NCBI GenBank assembly: GCA_017889745.1 | Contig: JAGGAG010000150.1 | Location: 1 to 6,066, forward strand | Direction of reading: 5' to 3' | From: Gemmatimonadota bacterium | GTDB taxonomy: Bacteria; Gemmatimonadota; Gemmatimonadetes; Gemmatimonadales; GWC2-71-9 | DNA length: 6,066 nt | Part shown: one piece after another, positions 1 through 5,528 of the stretch | How the letters are laid out: every line of letters starts with the position of its first letter | Numbering within the stretch: the first letter of the stretch is position 1 | Made by a program: the position numbers and the translations under genes | Notes under the pieces: generated by a model | The model's input: the letters and a program-made list of their open reading frames with translations, nothing else | Database searches by the model: none | Told to the model about the DNA's origin: nothing

Positions 1-139
1 GCGGGGGCTCGCCGCGGCGCGCGCGCCCGGCGATTTCCGGCCCGAGAGACGCCCTCGGGCTGAAGCGAAGCCCGGCGAGCAGCCGTTCCGTTTCTGCCAG
101 GTGAGGGTCGCCGTTCCGATCCGGAGACTCGCCGGTCAC
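1..139 (-). CDS. N-terminal fragment of a gene translationally coupled to the ECF sigma factor (candidate anti-sigma or membrane partner), cut by window edge
   Basis: A GTG at 139-137 overlaps the sigma factor stop codon in a GTGA junction. The frame then stays open for 46 codons to the window edge. The peptide begins MTGESPDRNGDPHLAETERL and continues into a segment with LAGLRF, ASLGPEI and an arginine-rich stretch. Codon choice resembles the neighbouring genes, although a few third positions are T or A. The visible part has no cysteine/histidine zinc motif or membrane segment, so the family cannot be assigned. Genes directly downstream of ECF sigma factors, coupled in this way, are commonly their anti-sigma factors or membrane-bound regulators. 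That is an inference from position only. The start is chosen because two other junctions in this window use the same GTGA arrangement. Confidence 0.6.
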   Translation of the reverse strand, partial: MTGESPDRNGDPHLAETERLLAGLRFSPRASLGPEIAGRARRGEPP

Positions 140-684
140 CCCATCTGCTCCCGGAGGCGCTCGAGCGCCCGCCACAGCCGGGTTCGCACCGTCCCGGCCG
201 GGACGGCGAGCAACTGTGCCAGCTCGGCGATCTCGAGTTCGCCGCCGAACCGGAGGCTCAGGAGCTCACGGTCCTCGCCGCTCAGTTCGCCCATGGCGCT
301 CAGGGCGGCACCGACCTCCTCCCGGCGGAGCATCCGCTCCTCGGGCGACGGTTCGTCCATTGCGAGGTCCCGCAGTTCGTCGATGCCCGCGCGCCGCCGC
401 ACCCGGGCGCTCCGGCGCTCATCGACGAGGACATTCCGCGCGATGGTCAGCAGCCAGGTCTGGACCCCGGCCCTGGACGCGTCATACCGCTCGGCGGCGC
501 GCACCGCGCGCAGGAACGTCTCGGCCGTGTAGTCCTCGGCGTCGTCGGGCGGGACGAGCTGAAAGCGGAAGTACCTGTACACCGCCTTGCCGTGCGCCTC
601 GTACCAGGCAGCACAGGGCCCGGCCTGGACGGGGGGAACGTCCAAGCCGTTGTGTGTCTTTGGGTTCGGCGGGGATGCACTCAT
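136..684 (-). CDS. ECF-type RNA polymerase sigma factor (sigma-70 family), 182 aa
   Basis: This is an alternative sigma factor that would direct RNA polymerase core to a specific promoter set. Region 2 spans about residues 27-91: it has the helix-rich EDYTAETFLRAVRAAERYD segment, then W77-LLTIARNVLVDERR, which is typical of the -10-recognising part. An acidic linker follows (DEPSPEERML, residues 110-119). Region 4 spans about 125-180, with LSGEDRELLSLRF and the helix-turn-helix EIAELAQLLAVPAGTVRTRL that would contact the -35 element. There is no region 1 or 3, and the length is normal for ECF factors. ATG at 684 is the first start after an in-frame stop at 694-696. It has no Shine-Dalgarno and lies about 5 nt from the predicted transcription start. 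The gene overlaps the next one by GTGA, which suggests a coupled regulator. The ECF subgroup and its targets cannot be told from the sequence. Confidence 0.93.
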   Translation of the reverse strand: MSASPPNPKTHNGLDVPPVQAGPCAAWYEAHGKAVYRYFRFQLVPPDDAEDYTAETFLRAVRAAERYDASRAGVQTWLLTIARNVLVDERRSARVRRRAGIDELRDLAMDEPSPEERMLRREEVGAALSAMGELSGEDRELLSLRFGGELEIAELAQLLAVPAGTVRTRLWRALERLREQMG

Positions 685-695
685 GTGAGACGCCT

Positions 696-724
696 ATTAT
701 ACGAGACAAGGTGGCCATCGTCAC
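696..724 (-). promoter_or_regulatory. Predicted sigma-70-type promoter of the ECF sigma factor gene
   Basis: On the minus strand there is a perfect -10 hexamer TATAAT (701-696) and a -35-like GTGACG (724-719, TGAC core shared with TTGACA), separated by exactly 17 nt. In such GC-rich DNA a perfect TATAAT at the right spacing, just upstream of a gene and just downstream of a terminator, is unlikely to be chance. The expected start of transcription is near 689, about 5 nt before the ATG at 684, so the mRNA would be leaderless or nearly so. Confidence 0.72.
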
Positions 725-737
725 ACCCTCAAATGCG

Positions 738-765
738 GAAGGGGCGGCAACGTCGCCGCCCCTTC
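738..765 (-). terminator. GC-rich hairpin terminator after the acyl-CoA dehydrogenase gene
   Basis: A perfect 11-bp inverted repeat (GAAGGGGCGGC at 738-748 and its complement at 755-765) encloses a 6-nt loop. It starts 21 nt past the acyl-CoA dehydrogenase stop codon. Read on the minus strand, the stem is followed by CGCATTTG, so the U-tract is weak (three U). It sits between the end of one gene and the promoter of the next, which supports a terminator role. A pure mRNA-stabilising stem is the alternative. Confidence 0.7.
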
Positions 766-786
766 AGGTTGTGACGCCCTCACGCA

Positions 787-1986
787 TCAATACGCCGGCA
801 GCCCCGTGATCTCGTGCCCCAGGATCAGGCCGTGTACGTCGTGGGTGCCCTCGTAGGTGTAGACCGACTCCAGGTTCGCCATGTGCCGCATCGAGTGATA
901 CTCGACCAGGATCCCGTTGCCGCCGAGCAGCCGCCGCGCCTCGCGCGCGCACTCACAGGCCATGTTCACGTTGTTCCGCTTGGCGAGTGACACCTGCGCC
1001 GGCGTGAACGTGCCGGCATCCTTGAGCCGGCCGAGCTGCAGCGCCAGCAACTGGCCCTTGGTGATCTCCGTCAGCATGTCGGCGAGGCGCACCTGCTGGA
1101 TCTGCGTCTGCGCGATGGGACGGTCGAACATGATCCGGTTCTTGGCGTAGCTCACCGCCTCCACGAAGCAGGCCATCGCCGCGCCTACCGCGCCCCACGC
1201 GATGCCGTAGCGCGCCTGCGTAAGGCACATCAGCGGACTGCGCAGCCCGCCACTCTTGGGCAGGATCGCGTCCCTGGGCACCAGGCAATCCTCGAGCGCG
1301 ATCTCGCTCGTGTCGGACGCCCGCAGCGACAGCTTTCCCTTCTGGTCGCGCGCGGTGTAGCCCTTGGTGCTGGTTGGCACGATGAAGCCGCGGATCGACT
1401 TCGAGTCGTCGATCGCCCCGGTCTTGGCCCAGATGATGGAGACGGTGGCCTGGCTGCCGTTCGTGATCCACATCTTGGCGCCATTCAGCACCCAGCCGTC
1501 CTTCGTCTCGCGCGCCGTCGTGATCATGCCGCCGGGGTTGGATCCGAAGTCGGGTTCGGTGAGCCCGAAGCAGCCGATCTCCTGGCCCGCCGCGAGGCGG
1601 GGCAGCCAGTGCTTCTTCTGTTCCTCGGAGCCGAAGGCATAGATGGGATACATCACGAGGCCGCCCTGCACCGAGGCGAAGGAGCGGATGCCGCTGTCGC
1701 CCCGCTCGAGCTCCTGCATGATGAGCCCGTACGCCACGTTGTTGAGCCCGGCGCAACCGTACTCCTCCGGCAGGTTTGCGCCGAGGAATCCCAGCTCGGC
1801 CATCCCCGGAATCAGCTGCTTCGGAAATTGGCCCTTGATGTAGGCGTCACCGATCACCGGCATGAGGTTCTCGTCCACCCATGCCCGGACGGTGTCGCGG
1901 ACCGCGCGCTCCTCTTCGGAAAGCAGCGAGTCCATGTCGTAGAAATCGACGCCCGGAAACTGGGACGTGGCGGCACCGGTGGTCAT
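787..1986 (-). CDS. gcdH: Acyl-CoA dehydrogenase, glutaryl-CoA dehydrogenase type, 399 aa
   Basis: This is a flavoprotein of the acyl-CoA dehydrogenase superfamily. Glutaryl-CoA dehydrogenase oxidises and decarboxylates glutaryl-CoA to crotonyl-CoA in lysine, hydroxylysine and tryptophan breakdown, passing electrons to ETF. The N-terminal helical domain (about 20-135) contains ELERGDSGIRSFASVQ: E94 and R101 line up with human GCDH Glu87 and Arg94, the substrate-carboxylate region. The middle beta domain has GCFGLTEPDFGSNPGGM (138-154) and KMWITNG (171-177). The C-terminal domain has ARYGIAWGAVGAA (258-270), LGGNGI (354-359) and TYEGTHDVHGLILG (377-390), where E379 matches the catalytic base Glu370. 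The start at 1986 is chosen for its GAGGAA Shine-Dalgarno; the frame stays open to 2118, but the added residues look non-coding. It is a single-gene unit followed by a hairpin. The symbol rests on motif agreement from memory; another short-chain acyl-CoA dehydrogenase specificity is possible. Confidence 0.92.
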   Translation of the reverse strand: MTTGAATSQFPGVDFYDMDSLLSEEERAVRDTVRAWVDENLMPVIGDAYIKGQFPKQLIPGMAELGFLGANLPEEYGCAGLNNVAYGLIMQELERGDSGIRSFASVQGGLVMYPIYAFGSEEQKKHWLPRLAAGQEIGCFGLTEPDFGSNPGGMITTARETKDGWVLNGAKMWITNGSQATVSIIWAKTGAIDDSKSIRGFIVPTSTKGYTARDQKGKLSLRASDTSEIALEDCLVPRDAILPKSGGLRSPLMCLTQARYGIAWGAVGAAMACFVEAVSYAKNRIMFDRPIAQTQIQQVRLADMLTEITKGQLLALQLGRLKDAGTFTPAQVSLAKRNNVNMACECAREARRLLGGNGILVEYHSMRHMANLESVYTYEGTHDVHGLILGHEITGLPAY

Positions 1987-1989
1987 ACG

Positions 1990-1995
1990 TTCCTC
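1990..1995 (-). promoter_or_regulatory. Ribosome binding site deciding the acyl-CoA dehydrogenase start
   Basis: GAGGAA on the minus strand ends 3 nt before the ATG at 1986, with 5 nt between GAGG and the ATG. This favours the 399-residue start over upstream in-frame codons as far as 2118, which have no such site and would put the gene start inside the inverted repeat. Confidence 0.75.
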
Positions 1996-2018
1996 GTGAC
2001 AATGTCGAAGGTTCGCGG

Positions 2019-2036
2019 CCCGGAAATATACCCGGG
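2019..2036 (-). promoter_or_regulatory. Possible -10 region of the acyl-CoA dehydrogenase gene inside a small dyad
   Basis: The minus strand has TATATT at 2030-2025, an AT-rich island in GC-rich DNA, about 40 nt upstream of the ATG. It is flanked by a 5-bp dyad, CCCGG (2019-2023) against CCGGG (2032-2036). No convincing -35 lies 16-18 nt upstream; TTGCTG at 2058-2053 is about 22 nt away, which is too far. It could be a promoter with a weak -35, or one helped by an activator. This is weak evidence. Confidence 0.35.
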
Positions 2037-2117
2037 AATGCAGAGCCAGGAGCAGCAAGGCGGGGCGGCGGGACCGAATCTGGCGGGGCGCGGCGAATGG
2101 GGATGGCTCCGAAGGCA

Positions 2118-2233
2118 CCGTTGCTCGAGCGGGTGCCCCTCCGAAAAGGTCTGGCTGCCGGCTGGACCTGAACGAGGCCCTCGGAAAGCCGGCCCCGAGG
2201 ACCTTTGAGGAGGGGCACCCGCTCGAGCGACGG
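2118..2233. repeat. Long imperfect inverted repeat, 33-bp arms around a 50-nt centre
   Basis: Arms 2118-2150 and 2201-2233 are reverse complements with 3 mismatches in 33 positions, including an uninterrupted core of 20 bp (2123-2142 against 2209-2228). Each arm holds the palindrome GCTCGAGC. The centre can pair further (GCCGGCT at 2157-2163 with 2187-2193) or form a separate small hairpin (CCTCGG at 2179-2184 with 2195-2200). The element begins 5 nt after the SprT-like gene's stop codon and ends 131 nt upstream of the acyl-CoA dehydrogenase ATG. It has no U-tract on either side and encodes nothing recognisable. It could be a strong terminator or 3'-end stabiliser for the upstream operon, or a small palindromic mobile element. 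Five bases on each flank do not match, so no target-site duplication is evident. Confidence 0.85.
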
Positions 2234-2238
2234 CGCTG

Positions 2239-2847
2239 CTAGCGCGAAAACGACTCGGCCAGCCGCTCCACTCGCTCCCAGATGCCTCCGCACACTCCCC
2301 GCGCCGGCATCACGGCACGCGGCACGATCCCCACCTCGCGCGCCTTTCGCCGGAACCGCGCTCCATGATCAACCCGGGCGCCCGTCTCGGCCTGCCACTG
2401 GTGCACCATCTCGTGCAGCAGCGTCTCCTCCACTTCCCGCCACGGATGACGCTTCAGCAGACGGCGGCTGAGGACGATTCGCATCGGCCGCGACGTCGTC
2501 CGGTCGTAGACCAGCTCACCCAGGCGCCGCCGCATCCGGCTCGACAGGCCGATCGCGACCGGCGCGAGCACGCCACCGAAGTGCTGCGCGTTGAGTTCCC
2601 GCCAGCGCGCCTCGAGCCGGGCGATCGCCGGCGCCTCGCCTGGGCGGACCTGGTCGGCTGCGCGCGGCCGCGGCGTCGACCCCTCGCTGGAGATGGGCCA
2701 GGAAAGGAGTACCCGCTCCGCGGCCAGCCGATCGGCCCGTCGCGTGCGCGGCGCCACGAAGCGGACGATGGCGTGGAGCACGCGGTCGGGCGCCACGGCG
2801 TACTCCCGGTGCACGCGCAACTCGCCCCGCGACGTGAGCGACACCAT
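2239..2847 (-). CDS. SprT-like zinc metalloprotease domain protein (at least 202 aa; true start probably upstream)
   Basis: The SprT-like domain occupies about residues 75-175 counted from the ATG at 2847. ARLEARWRELNAQHFGG is the usual entry helix, and LLHEMVHQW carries the HExxH zinc site (H145, E146, H149). DHGARF supplies the probable third ligand, H161, in the family's HG-x-x-F position. The family includes bacterial SprT and the DNA-protein-crosslink protease SPRTN. The C-terminal zinc ribbon of classical SprT is absent: only one cysteine (C186) follows the domain. The N-terminal segment (RELRV-like strand, then an APDRVLHAIVRFV helix) is of unknown role. The ATG has no Shine-Dalgarno. 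The frame stays open and codon-typical back to 2970, so the protein probably has up to about 40 more residues. It is the last gene of the apparent operon. The substrate is unknown. Confidence 0.88.
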   Translation of the reverse strand: MVSLTSRGELRVHREYAVAPDRVLHAIVRFVAPRTRRADRLAAERVLLSWPISSEGSTPRPRAADQVRPGEAPAIARLEARWRELNAQHFGGVLAPVAIGLSSRMRRRLGELVYDRTTSRPMRIVLSRRLLKRHPWREVEETLLHEMVHQWQAETGARVDHGARFRRKAREVGIVPRAVMPARGVCGGIWERVERLAESFSR

Positions 2848-2956
2848 GACGGTCCGGTTCTGGTGGGTGCGGATCCCGGCGACCTCGTGCAGGCCCAGCG
2901 CGCGGAGCCGGGCGGCCAGCAGCTCTTCGGGCGGCGCGCTCAGGCGCAGCCCGGCG

Positions 2957-3814
2957 TCAGGCGACAGCGGTCACTCCCCGCGCCACGCCGGGCCCGCGGG
3001 CCGCGCGCGCAAAGACGAAACGGTCGGACGGCGCGAACGCGCCGCCCTGCCAGCGCCAGTGCTGGATGGTCACCGTGCGGTCATCGATGCGTACGACGTT
3101 GAACACCGAGGGCTTTCCGCCGCGCATCCGGTGCGTCAGCGTGCCCGCCGCGCTCACCGCGACCCGGTCGCCCAGCTGCGCCGCCGCTTCCTCGTGGTCG
3201 TGCCCGTAGAGGATCAGGTCGGGTGCGAGCTGCAGCAGGCGCTCCTGCGCCGTGCGCCAGCGGGACAGCCCCATGCGGCGGGAGATGTTGCCGCGCAGCA
3301 CGTTGTGGTGCACCACCACCACGCGGGCGAGGTCGGCCGGCGCATCGGCGAAGAGGCGGGCAACCCGCTCCACCTCGCCCGGAGGAAGATGGCCCTTCAC
3401 CGCCATGTCGTTGAGGTTCGGCGTCATCGACGGGAAGCAGACGCCGTAGCTCGTGAGCATCGTGGCGATGATCGCCCCGGGAATGACGAGCGTCGGCGTG
3501 AGTTCCTCCCCGAACCAGCGGCGGTACTTCACGTAGAGGCGCTTGCGGCCCAGGATCCAGAACGGGCTCTCGAACCACTGCACGTCATGGTTGCCGGGCA
3601 GCGTCAGCACCGGCGCGCTCTTCGACAGCTGCTCCAGGAACCTCCGCGCCGCCTGGAACTCGCCGTGCCGGGCCCGCTGGGTCAGGTCGCCCGACACGAC
3701 CACTGCGCTCGCGTCGAGCGTGGGAACGATGCGCTCGACCGCATCGACCATCGCGAGGTCGCAGTCGCGTCCGAAGTGCGGGTCGGAGACGTGAACCAGC
3801 GTGACCGGTGTCAC
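2957..3814 (-). CDS. Calcineurin-like metallophosphoesterase, 285 aa
   Basis: All five dimetal-site blocks of the calcineurin-like phosphoesterase family are visible: DPH (D11, H13), GDLT (D43), GNHD (N75, H76), VVHHN (H169) and GHDH (H205, H207). Their order and spacing resemble class III cyclic-nucleotide phosphodiesterases (CpdA-like) and related enzymes, but the substrate cannot be read from the sequence. There is no signal peptide, so it is probably cytoplasmic. The start is taken as the GTG at 3814, which forms a GTGA overlap with the preceding stop codon. The frame stays open to 3934, but the extra residues are low-complexity and lie antisense-like over the conserved end of the DUF4139 gene. 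A second GTG directly upstream at 3817 is equally possible. The C-terminal tail after about residue 265 (RAARGPGVARGVTAVA) is probably disordered. Confidence 0.92.
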   Translation of the reverse strand: MTPVTLVHVSDPHFGRDCDLAMVDAVERIVPTLDASAVVVSGDLTQRARHGEFQAARRFLEQLSKSAPVLTLPGNHDVQWFESPFWILGRKRLYVKYRRWFGEELTPTLVIPGAIIATMLTSYGVCFPSMTPNLNDMAVKGHLPPGEVERVARLFADAPADLARVVVVHHNVLRGNISRRMGLSRWRTAQERLLQLAPDLILYGHDHEEAAAQLGDRVAVSAAGTLTHRMRGGKPSVFNVVRIDDRTVTIQHWRWQGGAFAPSDRFVFARAARGPGVARGVTAVA

Positions 3815-5214
3815 CACACGGTCCGGATCGTGTAGGTCAGCACCGCCTCGCCCCGTGCCGGCACCGTCACCTTGAATCGCGTGACGCTCGACGACACCTT
3901 CTCCGCCGGCACCGAGCTCGCCGTCACCGACCATTCGCCCCCCCGCTCCTCGCGCACGTCCACCGCCTGCGTGCTGTCGGATCCATTGCGGATCGTCACC
4001 TTGAACCCGAGCGTCGCGATCGTGCGCGTCGTGTTGCCGCGCTTCTCCGGCGTGGTGGTGTACTCCGTCTGCACCCGCTTTGCCGTGAGGTCGAAGGCAT
4101 TGCCGGCGTAGAGCGACACGTCCTGGCCCGCCGCGGTGTGACCCAGCGACGCCTCGCCCACCAGCTGCAGGCGGCCGTCGCTGTCGGGATTGAAGATCCG
4201 GGCCACGCCGCCGGGCAATGGCCTGTCGCCGAACGGCGTCTTGAGCGGGCGCTTGAGCATGTAGCTCACCTCCACGGGAATGGTCTGCTCATCCTGCTGC
4301 TGCGGCACGTAGCCGTACCACGGCAGCTGTCCCCGCACCACGAGCCGCTTCTCATACGGCGCCGTGGCGGGGTCGAACAGGGCGATGGTCGTGGTGCTGC
4401 CGGGCTGGATCGTGGCCCTGCCCGGCAGCGTGTAGAGGTGGAACTCACCGGCGCCTTCCTCGGATGGCGCGGGAGGCGCGGCAGCAACCGCCATGGCCAT
4501 CTCGCGCGCGCGCATGTCGTACTTCGGGCTCGCGGCCGGCGCCGCCCGCGACACGCTCCCGGCCAGGAGCTGGATCTCGGCGTCCGCCGCGCTGAACGAC
4601 TGCGACCCGATTACCGCCTCACCGCTGACTCGCGCGTCGCGCGCACCGAGGATCACCGCATAACTCGCGGTCCACTGCGCCCCCTCGGTGAACCAGCCCA
4701 GGGGCAGGTCCTTGCGGCCCGTGGCCGAGGTGAGGGTGAGCGTCGCGGATTGCGCCGTGCTCACGGCGTCGGCCGGGTAGCGGAGCGACCCCCCCGGGTT
4801 GCCGAAGGCCACCGTGCCATCGGGCATGAGGAAGCGCGCCGGATCGACCCCGAGCAGCGTCACCTGGAAGGTCTCGGTGCCGCCGCCCTGCTTCGCGCGT
4901 TCGACGCTGAGCTTCCGGCCAACGAGGCGCCGGAGCACGGCGCTCTCGTCTTCCGCGGCGTCGAAGAGGGCGCGGTTGATGACCACGCCCTGGTCCAGCG
5001 ACACGAGCGACGACGGGTCGACCGGGCCAAGCTCCACCCGCTGCTGCGACGTGCCCCTGGGCACCGCCGTGGGCAGCGTGCGGCGCACGAGCACGCGGCC
5101 GTCGTTGTAGATGGTGACGCCGCTCTGGGCCCCGGCGGGGCGGGCGGGGACGAGCGCGGCAGCGCCCAGGAGCAGCAGCGATCGCGAGGTGGTGCGCAAG
5201 GTTGGCACTTTCAC
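3811..5214 (-). CDS. DUF4139 domain protein with signal peptide, 467 aa
   Basis: The N terminus is a classic Sec signal: basic start (K2, R7, R11), hydrophobic SLLLLGAAALVP and an AGA-Q cleavage site near residues 27-30. The mature protein is therefore exported. A beta-rich region follows (about 32-165), then the DUF4139 signature beginning GWFTEGAQWTASYAVIL (173-189) with a QLLAGSV strand (215-221). A low-complexity Ala/Pro/Met-rich linker interrupts it (about 223-262). The C-terminal half contains LPGGVARIFNPDSDGRLQLV, a GQDVSLYAGNAFDLTAKR block and a final strand region ending IRTVW. DUF4139 proteins often carry an N-terminal DUF4140 coiled-coil part; that coiled coil is not evident here. 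Molecular function is unknown. The start may be GTG 5214 (GTGA overlap with the upstream stop) or GTG 5208, which has GGAG 5 nt upstream; they differ by two residues. Confidence 0.9.
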   Translation of the reverse strand: MKVPTLRTTSRSLLLLGAAALVPARPAGAQSGVTIYNDGRVLVRRTLPTAVPRGTSQQRVELGPVDPSSLVSLDQGVVINRALFDAAEDESAVLRRLVGRKLSVERAKQGGGTETFQVTLLGVDPARFLMPDGTVAFGNPGGSLRYPADAVSTAQSATLTLTSATGRKDLPLGWFTEGAQWTASYAVILGARDARVSGEAVIGSQSFSAADAEIQLLAGSVSRAAPAASPKYDMRAREMAMAVAAAPPAPSEEGAGEFHLYTLPGRATIQPGSTTTIALFDPATAPYEKRLVVRGQLPWYGYVPQQQDEQTIPVEVSYMLKRPLKTPFGDRPLPGGVARIFNPDSDGRLQLVGEASLGHTAAGQDVSLYAGNAFDLTAKRVQTEYTTTPEKRGNTTRTIATLGFKVTIRNGSDSTQAVDVREERGGEWSVTASSVPAEKVSSSVTRFKVTVPARGEAVLTYTIRTVW

Positions 5215-5528
5215 TCCGTGGTACCGGTGTGGTCGGGAAGCAGCTGGATCGCGATGACGGCGGCGATCTTCCGCACGAGCAGGTAGGTGATGAGTACGGC
5301 CACCCCGGCATACACACGCCCGGCCGTGCCGCCGGGCAGCGGCCGCCAGGCCAGGTATCCCGCCATCAGGACCGCTGCGCCGAGCGCAATCCGGCCGGCC
5401 AGGCGCCCGGCATGGCGTTCCCGGCGCACCTGGCACATGGGGCACCGCTCGCCGAGCAGCAGGCCTTCCGTCCGCTTTCCGCAGTCAATGCAGGGAGCCT
5501 CAGTGGGCCACCCGGCGCGCGACGGCAT
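5211..5528 (-). CDS. Small zinc-ribbon protein with two predicted transmembrane segments, 105 aa
   Basis: An N-terminal zinc-ribbon-like site has two CxxC pairs, CIDC (13-16) and CPMC (29-32), separated by a short GKRTEGLLLGER loop. A basic stretch follows (RRERHAGR). Then come two hydrophobic segments, about residues 47-61 and 72-97, joined by a Pro/Gly turn. The likely topology is a cytoplasmic zinc ribbon anchored in the inner membrane. I do not recognise a named family. The start at 5528 is supported by AGGGAG 7 nt upstream; it overlaps the isocitrate dehydrogenase gene by 29 nt. Its stop overlaps the DUF4139 start by GTGA. Both cysteine pairs, the hydrophobic segments and the good ribosome site argue that it is a real gene despite its size. 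Confidence 0.8.
   Translation of the reverse strand: MPSRAGWPTEAPCIDCGKRTEGLLLGERCPMCQVRRERHAGRLAGRIALGAAVLMAGYLAWRPLPGGTAGRVYAGVAVLITYLLVRKIAAVIAIQLLPDHTGTTE

Noticed and set aside
101..809. Plus-strand open frames over the sigma factor region
   Set aside because: They are Arg/Ser/Pro-rich shadows of the sigma factor, which has intact regions 2 and 4 on the minus strand and its own promoter.
1987..2118. N-terminal extension of the acyl-CoA dehydrogenase to an ATG at 2118
   Set aside because: The extra 44 residues look non-coding, cover the AT-rich promoter-like region and have no ribosome site. ATG 1986 has GAGGAA at good spacing.
2991..3002. Perfect 12-bp palindrome GGCCCGCGGGCC
   Set aside because: It lies inside the 3' coding end of the metallophosphoesterase, in a very GC-rich Arg/Gly/Pro-coding stretch, so chance is sufficient.
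2591..3835. Plus-strand open frame of about 410 codons opposite the metallophosphoesterase and SprT-like genes
   Set aside because: It has low-complexity composition and no motifs, while the minus strand carries complete catalytic motifs of two known families.
3815..3934. N-terminal extension of the metallophosphoesterase
   Set aside because: The added glycine/aspartate-rich residues overlap the conserved C-terminal end of the DUF4139 protein in another frame. The family core starts at the LVHVSDPH strand just after GTG 3814.
3808..5286. Long open frame of about 490 codons on the plus strand opposite the DUF4139 gene
   Set aside because: Its product is Arg/His/Pro-rich without recognisable domains. 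It is the antisense of a GC-rich gene with clear signal peptide and family motifs, so stop codons are simply rare.
5215..5445. N-terminal extension of the DUF4139 protein by 77 residues
   Set aside because: It would bury a clear signal peptide in the interior and overlap the zinc-ribbon gene entirely in another frame.
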